A stretch of 7,620 nucleotides of DNA from Chloroflexota bacterium (GTDB lineage: Bacteria; Chloroflexota; Limnocylindria; Limnocylindrales; CSP1-4), in the NCBI GenBank assembly GCA_021786915.1, contig JAJYMP010000195.1, positions 1-7,620 of the forward strand, given 5' to 3'. The position numbers and the translations under genes are program-made. This document shows, one piece after another, positions 1 through 5,544 of this stretch. A model generated the notes under the pieces. That model did not search any database. It was not told where the DNA came from and was given only the letters and a program-made list of their open reading frames with translations. Within the stretch, counting starts at the first letter, position 1. Each line of letters begins with the position of its first letter.

Positions 1-16
1 CGCCGAGGTACACCAT
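1..16 (-). CDS. 5' end of an unidentified leftward gene (five codons visible)
   Basis: Reading leftward, an ATG at 16-14 is followed by Val, Tyr, Leu and Gly codons before the window ends. The start is credible because AAGGAGG, a perfect Shine-Dalgarno, lies at 31-25 on the same strand, 8 bases upstream of the ATG. Nothing can be said about the product from five residues. It has the same orientation as the DUF1444-like gene at 387-1106, but the 370-base gap and the hairpin between them suggest a separate transcript. Confidence 0.6.
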
Positions 17-386
17 GTCCTGGGCCTCCTTCTGATCGCTTGCCTCCGACGGACCGAAAGGTCACGTCCTAAGCATCGGATCGGAGGCCCGCTCCTTCAT
101 GGCATCACCCGGCGCAGGGCGGTGAGGTCGGGGGCATGCCCGTAGTGTCGAGCAGGGGCGCAAACCGTGCGGGGCGAAGACGTGAGCTGCGTCCCGGGCG
201 GCTCGGCTCGGGACGCAGCGCCCCCAGGACGGCATCACCGCGATGCCGGTCGCGGACGGCCGACCTGGCACTACCCTGAGGCGCCGCGGGCCGATTGAGT
301 GTCGCCCTCGTCGTGGCAGGTTCACTCGTGGGTCCGCGGAGGTCGGCCCCGCCCGTGCGGCCCCGCCGCTGCGGCCCCGGAGGCCA
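17..386. other. Intergenic region between two leftward genes
   Basis: No convincing gene is present. Reading frames here have arginine/serine-rich compositions typical of shadow frames in high-GC DNA. The region holds the Shine-Dalgarno of the leftmost gene (25-31) and a strong hairpin (186-219). It must also hold the promoter of the leftmost gene, but no convincing -35/-10 pair was recognised. Confidence 0.5.
186..219 (-). terminator. Perfect 11-bp stem-loop, possible terminator of the DUF1444-like gene
   Basis: GCTGCGTCCCG (186-196) is an exact reverse complement of CGGGACGCAGC (209-219), with a 12-base loop. It lies about 170 bases beyond the stop of the leftward gene that ends at 387 and before the start of the next leftward gene, where a terminator would be expected. 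Neither side has a T-run, so intrinsic termination is not certain. A protein-binding dyad or a processing site is also possible. The hairpin works on either strand. Confidence 0.4.
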
Positions 387-1106
387 TCACGCCGTGACGG
401 GATTGAGCGCGTGGCCCGCTCCGGCCCACGGCAGCCGCTCGGGGCGGATGCGGCCGTCCTCGAGCATGAACGCCTCGAGCGCCAGCCCGTTCGGGTCCAT
501 CGCGGCCAGCTCCTCGTTGAGCCACGCGGCGAAGACCAGGTCCACGTCAGGCGGGAGCGAGACCACCAGGTCGCGCATCGGCGCGAGCAGGCACTGGCTC
601 CGATGGCCGAAGATCCGGAGCAGCTCGTCGGGCAGGAGCACCAGCGCGGAGGCGCAGCCGAGGCCAGTCTGGAGCACGCGTGCCGGGACACCCTCGATCT
701 CGACCTCGACCAGGTCGCGCGCGCGGACGGCGCGCATCCGATCGCCCAGGTTGGCGAGGGCGCGCACCACGAGCTCGGCGGGCTTGATCGGCCAGCCGGA
801 CATCAGCTGGGTGCCCACCATCAGGAACGCCGGCCCGATGTCGATCCCGAACCCGGTCGCGATGCCCGGCGGGAGCGTGACGCGGAACGGCTCACCGCTG
901 GCCTGCGGCATCGGCCGACGCCGTGGCAGCACCGGGATCACCGATGGCGCGAGCTCCTCCCAGTCGAGATCGCGCGGCAGGGATCCCACCGCCCGCAGCA
1001 CCGCTTCGGGCGTCGCCACCTCCACGCCGTTGCCGAGGTCCTCGGCGGGGTAGTCCTTGCCGGCCCGTCGCCGCCGGCTGGCTCGTCGTCGCTCTCGCTC
1101 GTCCAT
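387..1106 (-). CDS. Hypothetical protein, DUF1444-like
   Basis: This encodes 239 residues with no signal peptide or membrane segment, so it is probably cytosolic. The first 20 residues are very rich in Arg/Lys/Glu (DERERRRASRRRRAGK). The rest is an alpha/beta protein containing a segment of paired strands and helices. The stretch around residues 172-215 (LLAPMRDLVVSLPPDVD, then a helix and an acidic MLEDGRI strand) resembles the DUF1444/YtpQ-type family, in which a conserved 'PxRD' strand precedes a helical segment. That assignment is from memory of the pattern and is weak. The ATG at 1106 lacks a clear Shine-Dalgarno, so the start could differ, although no better in-frame ATG exists nearby. 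It is divergent from the histidine kinase. The function is unknown. Confidence 0.75.
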   Translation of the reverse strand: MDERERRRASRRRRAGKDYPAEDLGNGVEVATPEAVLRAVGSLPRDLDWEELAPSVIPVLPRRRPMPQASGEPFRVTLPPGIATGFGIDIGPAFLMVGTQLMSGWPIKPAELVVRALANLGDRMRAVRARDLVEVEIEGVPARVLQTGLGCASALVLLPDELLRIFGHRSQCLLAPMRDLVVSLPPDVDLVFAAWLNEELAAMDPNGLALEAFMLEDGRIRPERLPWAGAGHALNPVTA

Positions 1107-1518
1107 GGCGGCATGGTGGCGAAGGGCGCTTATGCGCGGTCAACGCCGCACTTCTCCGACAGTTGTCGGCGCCCTCCGGTTCTCGCCGCCGATGGCCAGA
1201 GCCGGGGGGGCCGGGCGTGAGTACTGGCGTGCGGAAGGGCAATGCCGCCACCGGCCCGCGCCACCCTCCGGTTCGCGTGTAAGCCGGGGGACATTGCAGG
1301 CGCATCCGCCGAGGAGTAGTTTGGCGACGGCGACGATGCCGTTGCCCGATCCCGCCACCCCATCCCGAGGCCGACGGGGTCATGGCGCTCGGCAGGCCGA
1401 CAGGATGGGGACGAAGGCTCGATCGGCACGGCGAGTGGCCCGGCGCGAACGGGTTCGATGCCTCAGCACCACGAGGCAGAGCGGCGAACACGGGGGAGGA
1501 CTTTCGATCGACAGCCCG
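1107..1518. other. Divergent intergenic region between DUF1444-like gene and histidine kinase
   Basis: This region holds the starts and presumably the promoters of two divergent genes. Recognisable structure includes a 6-2-6 dyad CCGACA-gt-TGTCGG at 1156-1169, a GCGC-ttat-GCGC dyad at 1126-1137, a TGCCTC/GAGGCA stem-loop at 1459-1478, and a strong Shine-Dalgarno-like GGGGGAGGA at 1492-1500. The kinase frame stays open back to 1057, but the residues before about 1500 are Arg/Gly-rich and do not look like protein. No -35/-10 pair could be called on either strand. Confidence 0.45.
1156..1169. promoter_or_regulatory. Inverted repeat, possible operator
   Basis: CCGACA (1156-1161) and TGTCGG (1164-1169) are exact inverse complements separated by two bases. 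The dyad sits about 50 bases upstream of the leftward DUF1444-like start, between two divergent genes, which is where an operator would be placed. No family is recognised from the sequence. Chance occurrence in 70% G+C DNA is possible. Confidence 0.3.
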
Positions 1519-3081
1519 GTGTCGCATCCTCGAGCCGCCTTCCGAGAGCACCCGACACCCCTCGACGGCGTCATCGTCGCAGTGGTGACCGTCCTTGCGG
1601 TCGGGATGTCGGGATCCGTCCTGGCGCCCGCGTTCCAGGTGCGCCTCCTCGCGCCGCCGCTGGACCTCGTGCTGGACACGCTCACCACGGTGGTGACCCT
1701 CGCCGTTGCTGCACTGGGCTGGGTCAGATTCCGCCAGGGAGGCGAACCCACGGCGGCCCTGCAGGCCGCGGCGTTCCTGGTGCTCGCGGCGGCGAACGGG
1801 CTCACGGTCACCCTCGTGGTCACGGGCCTCGACCGGCAGGCCGGCATGACGCTGGCAGCGCCCGGCCAGGCGCCCCTCTACGACTTCACGATCGCGCGGA
1901 TGTTCGCGGCCGCGCTGCTGGTCCTGGGCGGTCTGGGCTCACTGCGCGCATGGCGAATCGATCACGCCGCCGCCATCGTGCTCGGGTCGACCATCGCCGT
2001 GCTGGTCATGTTCGCGCTCGTCCAGGTCGGGGCGGACCGGCTGCCATCACTGGGCTCCGTCGGCACTGCCGGGCTGCCGACCGGCTCGGCAGGCGTGACC
2101 TCCCTGCTGCCGACGCCGATGCCCTTCGGCGCTGCGACCCAGGTGCTGGGCGCAGCGCTGTTCCTCTGGGCGGCCGGGCTGGCGCGCCGTCTGCATCGAC
2201 GCGACGGGTCGATCGGTGACGGGTACCTCGCGGTCGGACTGATCTTCGGGGCATTCGCGGAGGTCGACGCCGCGATCCATCCCGGCACCTACACGGGGCT
2301 CGTGACGGGCGGCGACCTGCTCCGGCTCATCTTCGACGTGATCCTGCTGCTCGGCATCCAGGCCGAGGCAAGGGCGGCGCTCTCGAGGCTCCTGCAGACC
2401 AACCACGAGCTTGCGCGGCTTCGGGTCGTCGAACTGGAACGGGCGGGGCTCGAGGAGCGCGCTCGCCTCGCCCGAGAGCTCCACGACGGGCTCGCACAGG
2501 ACCTGTGGCTCGCCAAGCTCAAGAGCGGACGGCTGGCGGCGCTGCCGACCCTCGGCGCGGAGGGCCGGGCCCTCACGGGCGAACTCCAGGATGCGATCGA
2601 CGCCGGGCTGGCCGAAGCGCAGCAAGCTGTGGCGGCGCTGCGGCTGTCGGGAGAGCCGGCAGGAACGCTGTTCGAGTTGATGTCGCGGTCGACGGAGGAG
2701 TTCGCCGACCGATTCGGCCTGCGAGTCGCGCTGGACTGCCCGCCCGACCTTCCCGAGCTTCCACCGCGAGCGCAGGCCGAGGCCCTCCGCATCACGCAGG
2801 AGGCCCTCACCAACGTCCGGCGCCATGCCAATGCGACGGTCGTGCGAGTGAAGGTCGACATCAAGGACGGACAGCTCCTCGTGGTCGTCAGCGACAACGG
2901 CCGCGGATTCGATCCCGACACAGTCGGGCCGTCGGCCTTCGGCCTGGCCAGCATGCGGGAGCGAGCCGCCCTGATCGGTGGCGAGCTGCGGGTCGAATCG
3001 CAGCCGCGCGACGGGACGCGTGTCTTCCTCCTCCTGCCGGTCTCGCCCATCCCCGTGCCGGTGCGGGCGGGCGCTTCGTGA
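1519..3081 (+). CDS. Membrane sensor histidine kinase, NarL/DesK type (HisKA_3 + HATPase_c)
   Basis: This is a sensor kinase that autophosphorylates on histidine and passes the phosphate to the regulator encoded next to it. From the GTG at 1519 it has 520 residues. About eight hydrophobic membrane segments (roughly 17-36, 48-68, 78-101, 124-142, 149-169, 204-223, 236-252, 266-283) form the sensor part. A charged coiled-coil-like linker (284-312) follows, then the HisKA_3 dimerisation box with ARELHDGLAQ and phospho-acceptor His322. The ATPase domain has the N-box EALTNVRRHA (Asn432), the G1 box DNGRGF (Asp459) and the G2 box GLASMRERA. No periplasmic ligand-binding domain is visible, so the signal is probably sensed in or at the membrane. 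The start is uncertain. The best Shine-Dalgarno (1492-1500) is 18 bases from this GTG, and an in-frame ATG at 1405 would add 38 unlikely-looking residues. The end overlaps the regulator by four bases. Confidence 0.9.
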   Translation: MSHPRAAFREHPTPLDGVIVAVVTVLAVGMSGSVLAPAFQVRLLAPPLDLVLDTLTTVVTLAVAALGWVRFRQGGEPTAALQAAAFLVLAAANGLTVTLVVTGLDRQAGMTLAAPGQAPLYDFTIARMFAAALLVLGGLGSLRAWRIDHAAAIVLGSTIAVLVMFALVQVGADRLPSLGSVGTAGLPTGSAGVTSLLPTPMPFGAATQVLGAALFLWAAGLARRLHRRDGSIGDGYLAVGLIFGAFAEVDAAIHPGTYTGLVTGGDLLRLIFDVILLLGIQAEARAALSRLLQTNHELARLRVVELERAGLEERARLARELHDGLAQDLWLAKLKSGRLAALPTLGAEGRALTGELQDAIDAGLAEAQQAVAALRLSGEPAGTLFELMSRSTEEFADRFGLRVALDCPPDLPELPPRAQAEALRITQEALTNVRRHANATVVRVKVDIKDGQLLVVVSDNGRGFDPDTVGPSAFGLASMRERAALIGGELRVESQPRDGTRVFLLLPVSPIPVPVRAGAS

Positions 3082-3740
3082 TCCCGGCCCCGCCCTCCAC
3101 CCACCTGCGCGTGATGCTGGTCGACGACCACGCGCTCGTGCGGGCCGCGGTGCGCCAGGCGATCACGGCTCCGGATGTCGAGATGGTGGCCGAGGCTGCG
3201 ACCGCGGAGGAGGCGCTGCAGCGGGCACCTCACGTGCGCCCTGACGTGCTCCTCGTCGACATCGACCTGCCGGGCATGGACGGCGTGAACCTGGTGCGCG
3301 AGCTGGCACCGCGGCTGCCGGACACCCGCATCGTGATGCTCACGGTGTCGAGCGCCGACCACCACCTCGTCGACGCCATGCGGTATGGGGCGGCCGGCTA
3401 CTTGACCAAAGACCTGACGCCCGACGCGCTGCTCCGCGCGGTCCGCAGCGCCCACGCGGGCGAGCTGGCGATGCCGCGGAGGCTCGCCGCGCGTCTGGTC
3501 CACCGGTTCGTCGAGGCCTCGCGGCGCCCGGCGACGACCGACGACCCGGCGCTCGCGTCCCTGAGCCCGCGCGAACTCGAGGTCCTCCGCCTCCTCGCCG
3601 ACGGCCTCACCGATCGCGAGATCGGCGAGGCGCTCACGATCTCGCCGCGCACGGTCGAGACGCACGTGGGCAGCATCCTGCACAAGCTCGGGGTCCGGAA
3701 CCGCGCCGAGGCCGCGCAGCGATACCGCGAGCCCGGTTGA
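3078..3740 (+). CDS. Response regulator, NarL/FixJ family (REC + LuxR-type HTH)
   Basis: This is a DNA-binding response regulator of 220 residues, the usual length for the family. The receiver domain (about 11-125) has the acidic pair Asp16/Asp17 in LVDDH, phospho-acceptor Asp61 in VDIDLPGMDG, switch residue Thr89 and catalytic Lys111 in LTKD. The C-terminal LuxR-type helix-turn-helix (about 160-218) reads LSPRELEVLRLLADGLTDRE, then the recognition helix TISPRTVETHVGSILHKLGV. The GTG start at 3078 overlaps the kinase stop as GTGA, so the two genes are translationally coupled and the kinase is its evident partner. The next in-frame ATG (3114) lies inside the first beta strand and is too late. 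The proteins it controls are not shown by the sequence. The nearby CGTA dyads are candidate targets only by proximity. Confidence 0.95.
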   Translation: MIPAPPSTHLRVMLVDDHALVRAAVRQAITAPDVEMVAEAATAEEALQRAPHVRPDVLLVDIDLPGMDGVNLVRELAPRLPDTRIVMLTVSSADHHLVDAMRYGAAGYLTKDLTPDALLRAVRSAHAGELAMPRRLAARLVHRFVEASRRPATTDDPALASLSPRELEVLRLLADGLTDREIGEALTISPRTVETHVGSILHKLGVRNRAEAAQRYREPG

Positions 3741-3742
3741 GC

Positions 3743-3768
3743 GACCCTCCCCCGACCTCGGGCGGGTC
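3743..3768. terminator. Hairpin between convergent genes
   Basis: GACCC (3743-3747) pairs with GGGTC (3764-3768), and an inner CCCG/CGGG stem with a four-base loop sits inside it, with an asymmetric internal loop. It starts three bases after the regulator's stop and overlaps the stop of the leftward gene, so it could serve both transcripts. There is no T-run on either side. Confidence 0.4.
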
Positions 3769-4300
3769 AGGACTTGGCCGACGCGCGTGCAGCCGCGATC
3801 TCAACCCGGAGCAGGCGAGGCTCCGGGACCTCCACCAGGACGCCCGTGCCGTCGCGCAAGACGAGCACGACGCGCCCCCCTGACAACCCGACCTCCTCGA
3901 TGACGCCCAGGTCGATCGACAGGGTCACTCGGCCGACGAGAACAAGCCGACGTGCAGTCAGGTAGAGAGCGCCCGCGAGGCCGGCGGGGACACCGGAGCC
4001 ACGCCTGGGCTGGCGACGATCGAAGACCGCGCCACGACGAACGGCGACCACCGGTTCGTCCCTGGCGAGCAGAGGCGCGATGCGCTCGTCGGGCTCGAGC
4101 ACCCGCATCGGCTGGGTCCGGTACCGATCACGTGCGGCCCTCGCGGCCGCCTCGTCGCACGCGGCGCGCGCGAGGATCGCGGCGGCATCCCGGACCGCAG
4201 GCTGGCCCTCGATCTCGTCGTGCAGTCCGCCGTCTGCGGCTGCCGGGCTGTCGAGCTGCTCCATCCCCGGACGGTAGGCCGACCGACTGTCCACAGCCAT
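3767..4300 (-). CDS. Hypothetical protein with C-terminal bacterial PH-like domain
   Basis: This encodes 177 residues without a signal peptide or membrane span. Residues 1-65 are Ala/Asp/Arg-rich and probably helical. From about residue 66 the sequence reads as a row of beta strands: VLEPDERIAPLLARDEPVVAV, then GALYLTARRLVLVG, SIDLGVIEEVGLSG, GRVVLVLRDG and GVLVEV, followed by a closing helix. This strand order, with 'LYLTxRRLVLVG' and 'xIxLxxIEEV', is typical of bacterial PH/GRAM-like domains, but the call rests on pattern only. A second start at Met13 (4264) is possible. A TATTCT element at 4310-4305 (leftward strand) lies only four bases from the first ATG, so if it is the -10, either the transcript is leaderless or Met13 is used. 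It is divergent from the TasA-like gene and convergent with the two-component pair. The role is unknown. Confidence 0.7.
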   Translation of the reverse strand: MAVDSRSAYRPGMEQLDSPAAADGGLHDEIEGQPAVRDAAAILARAACDEAAARAARDRYRTQPMRVLEPDERIAPLLARDEPVVAVRRGAVFDRRQPRRGSGVPAGLAGALYLTARRLVLVGRVTLSIDLGVIEEVGLSGGRVVLVLRDGTGVLVEVPEPRLLRVEIAAARASAKS

Positions 4301-4310
4301 CGGGAGAATA

Positions 4311-4324
4311 CGTACCGGGCTACG
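4311..4324. promoter_or_regulatory. CGTA-N6-TACG dyad, copy 1
   Basis: CGTA and TACG flank six bases. The site lies 11-24 bases upstream of the leftward PH-like gene and next to its TATTCT element, the position of an operator. Aligned with copy 2, the core CGTAC, two variable bases, then GGCTACGGG is shared, with a further AA just upstream in both. The spacing of the half-sites suits a dimeric helix-turn-helix regulator such as a NarL-type protein, but the binding protein is not known. Confidence 0.4.
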
Positions 4325-4361
4325 GGTTCGGCGCTACGTGGCCGGGATCTGTCGCTGGTCC

Positions 4362-4377
4362 GGTGACAGGCGTCACC
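4362..4377. promoter_or_regulatory. GGTGAC-N4-GTCACC palindrome
   Basis: GGTGAC (4362-4367) and GTCACC (4372-4377) are perfect inverse complements separated by four bases. It lies between the two CGTA dyads. It could be an operator for a dimeric regulator, or a short RNA hairpin if transcribed. No family is recognised. Confidence 0.35.
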
Positions 4378-4395
4378 AGTGTACGGAGGGCGAAA

Positions 4396-4413
4396 CCCGT
4401 ACTCGGCTACGGG
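4396..4413. promoter_or_regulatory. CCCGTA-N6-TACGGG dyad, copy 2
   Basis: This is a perfect 6-6-6 inverted repeat, in the same orientation as copy 1 and 87 bases downstream of it. It is the more symmetrical of the two copies. Isolated TACG half-sites also occur at 4335-4338 and 4382-4385, so the region may hold a cluster of binding sites. Confidence 0.4.
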
Positions 4414-4521
4414 GCATCCCCGATGGCGGCCCCTCGAATGTGCGCGACGGTTGGTCCATCGTCGGGCGCCTGCCCTCGGATTCAAGCCGCAACCCAGGCG
4501 CTCGCTCCAGTCGAACTCCGT

Positions 4522-4583
4522 GTGTCCAGGGAACTCCGGTTCCGCGTCCTCGCGACGCGGTGCGTCCCCGGCCGCACGGACAC
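4522..4583 (+). ncRNA. Candidate structured leader RNA, four-way junction
   Basis: Four perfectly paired stems nest without gaps. P1 is GTGTCC (4522-4527) with GGACAC (4578-4583). P2 is GGAAC/GTTCC (4530-4534, 4539-4543) closing a UCCG tetraloop of UNCG type. P3 is GCGTC/GACGC (4544-4548, 4554-4558). P4 is GTGCG/CGCAC (4560-4564, 4573-4577). Forty-two of 62 bases are paired, giving a cloverleaf outline. It is not a tRNA: it lacks the GG of the D loop, a seven-base anticodon loop and the TTC of the T loop. It ends about 115 bases before the TasA-like start and would sit in that mRNA's leader. High G+C makes chance stems common, so this is a candidate only. Confidence 0.25.
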
Positions 4584-4697
4584 CCACCGGCGCACAGCCG
4601 GCGGCGGAGGAGGGAACGCCTAGCGCGGAGTCGCGACCAGCCATCGCTCCTGTGCCAGGGCGATGTCGATCACCCACCCCTTTGGAGGGAGCAGAGC

Positions 4698-5480
4698 ATG
4701 AACAAGCGCAAGTTCGCGCGCATCGGGGCTCTCGCGACGACAGCCGTCGCCACAGCAGCACTCCTCGGCGGCGTTGTCGCCACCACCGGCGCCTACTTCA
4801 CGGACAGCAAGCCGGGCGCGGTGTACGGCACGAATGGGACGATCGCGATCTCCGTTAGCGGAGGTGGTGGCGGAGGCGGCCTCGACTTCGACTTCAGCGG
4901 CATCCTGCCGGGCGTTCCCAAGACCGCCACCATCAACGTCAGCAACACGACCCCGAACCCCGAGGCCGTCTGGCTCGTGTTCGACAACACGAACGGAATG
5001 TGGAGCGCCGTCAACAACCTCGGTCAGTTCGGCAAATTCACCATCGGCGGCTACGTCTACGACAACCTCAGCAACAAGTACGCGGTGGGGCCGACTCCAG
5101 GTCAGGCGGGGGCCGGGACAGGAACCTACATGACGTGGCCGAGTTGTACGACGGTAGAGCGCGTGCCCATCAACTATCTGCCGCACGCGATCAAGATCAC
5201 GACACTCCCCGCATGGGGATCCGCCAGCTTCCCGGTCACGTTCGAGTACAACCCCTGCATGGATCAGCATCAGGGTGAGTCGATCTTCAATGCCGCCGGG
5301 AACGATATCGGCGGCACCGGGGGTGCGGCCGTTGCCGCCAGTCCTGGCCCGCTCTTCTTCAGCGTCGCGGCCTTCCAGGACGGCGTCGACCCGACCAGCC
5401 CGTTCAACGGCGGGGCTGCCATCACCCCGCTGAACCTCAGCACCTACGGCTCGTACACGAACCAGTACATCCAGTACTAG
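4698..5480 (+). CDS. TasA/CalY-like surface or matrix protein with SipW-type signal peptide
   Basis: This is a secreted protein of 260 residues. The start has a strong Shine-Dalgarno (GGAGGGA, 4684-4690, 7 bases away). Residues 1-32 form a signal peptide with basic KRK, a hydrophobic stretch and the ATTGAYFTDS block that marks SipW-cognate signals, with cleavage most likely after Ala32. A seven-glycine run (55-61) precedes LDFDFSGILPGVPKTATINV, matching the TasA/camelysin pattern in which a 'LxPG' turn leads into an immunoglobulin-like beta sandwich with an 'NxS/NN' strand. The rest is rich in Asn, Thr, Gly and aromatics. Cys150 and Cys187 are the only cysteines and could form a disulfide. 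There is no sortase motif, lipobox or C-terminal membrane span. In the known family such proteins form extracellular fibres in biofilm matrix. That role here is inferred from the signal type and from the adjoining peptidase gene. Confidence 0.85.
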   Translation: MNKRKFARIGALATTAVATAALLGGVVATTGAYFTDSKPGAVYGTNGTIAISVSGGGGGGGLDFDFSGILPGVPKTATINVSNTTPNPEAVWLVFDNTNGMWSAVNNLGQFGKFTIGGYVYDNLSNKYAVGPTPGQAGAGTGTYMTWPSCTTVERVPINYLPHAIKITTLPAWGSASFPVTFEYNPCMDQHQGESIFNAAGNDIGGTGGAAVAASPGPLFFSVAAFQDGVDPTSPFNGGAAITPLNLSTYGSYTNQYIQY

Positions 5481-5501
5481 AGCCGCGGAGCCAAGCCGGG
5501 T

Positions 5502-5524
5502 GGGCGGGCCAGCCTCGCCCGCCC
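5502..5524 (+). terminator. Intercistronic GC-rich hairpin, possible attenuator
   Basis: GGGCGGGC (5502-5509) pairs perfectly with GCCCGCCC (5517-5524) around a seven-base loop, 21 bases after the TasA-like stop and 20 bases before the peptidase start. No T-run follows. Placed inside an operon, it may act as a leaky terminator or as a 3' stabilising stem, giving more mRNA for the structural protein than for its peptidase. This role is inference. Confidence 0.4.
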
Positions 5525-5544
5525 GGTCACCTCACAGGGTTTCG

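Larger units (their letters stand above)
4301..4697. other. Dyad-rich divergent promoter and leader region of the matrix cassette
   Basis: No credible gene lies here. The region contains two CGTA-N6-TACG dyads, a GGTGAC/GTCACC palindrome, a CGGGG-cat-CCCCG hairpin (4410-4422), a run of stems at 4522-4601 that can fold as a four-way junction, a start-less GGAGGAGGG at 4606-4614, and the Shine-Dalgarno of the TasA-like gene (4684-4690). No confident -35/-10 pair was found for the rightward transcript. The density of structure is much higher than in the other intergenic gaps of this window. Confidence 0.5.

Noticed and set aside
130..182. c-di-GMP-type riboswitch suggested by GGCGCAAACC
   Set aside because: The second conserved half and the tetraloop/receptor elements are missing, and it does not lie in front of a gene in the right orientation.
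62..691. 209-codon open frame on the minus strand
   Set aside because: The composition is Arg/Ser/Cys-rich and low in hydrophobic residues, and it overlaps the better-supported gene at 387-1106. It is a shadow frame of high-GC DNA.
1382..1588. Small rightward gene upstream of the kinase
   Set aside because: There is no ribosome site, and the composition is Arg/Gly/Ser-rich without any motif. It overlaps the kinase start in another frame.
2289..3683. 464-codon open frame on the minus strand opposite the two-component genes
   Set aside because: It is antisense to two genes with unmistakable kinase and regulator motifs. Its own product is Arg/Ser/His-rich and has no recognisable domain.
4521..4583. 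tRNA gene suggested by the cloverleaf outline
   Set aside because: There is no D-loop GG, no seven-base anticodon loop, no TTC in the T loop, a four-base second loop and no CCA. It was kept only as a candidate leader RNA.
4603..4620. GGAGGAGGG as a ribosome site for a small leader peptide
   Set aside because: No ATG, GTG or TTG follows at a usable distance, and the next triplets run into CGCCTAG.
3958..4761. 267-codon minus-strand frame covering the dyad-rich leader
   Set aside because: The product has low-complexity Arg/Ser/Pro composition, starts inside the TasA-like gene and overlaps the PH-like gene in another frame.
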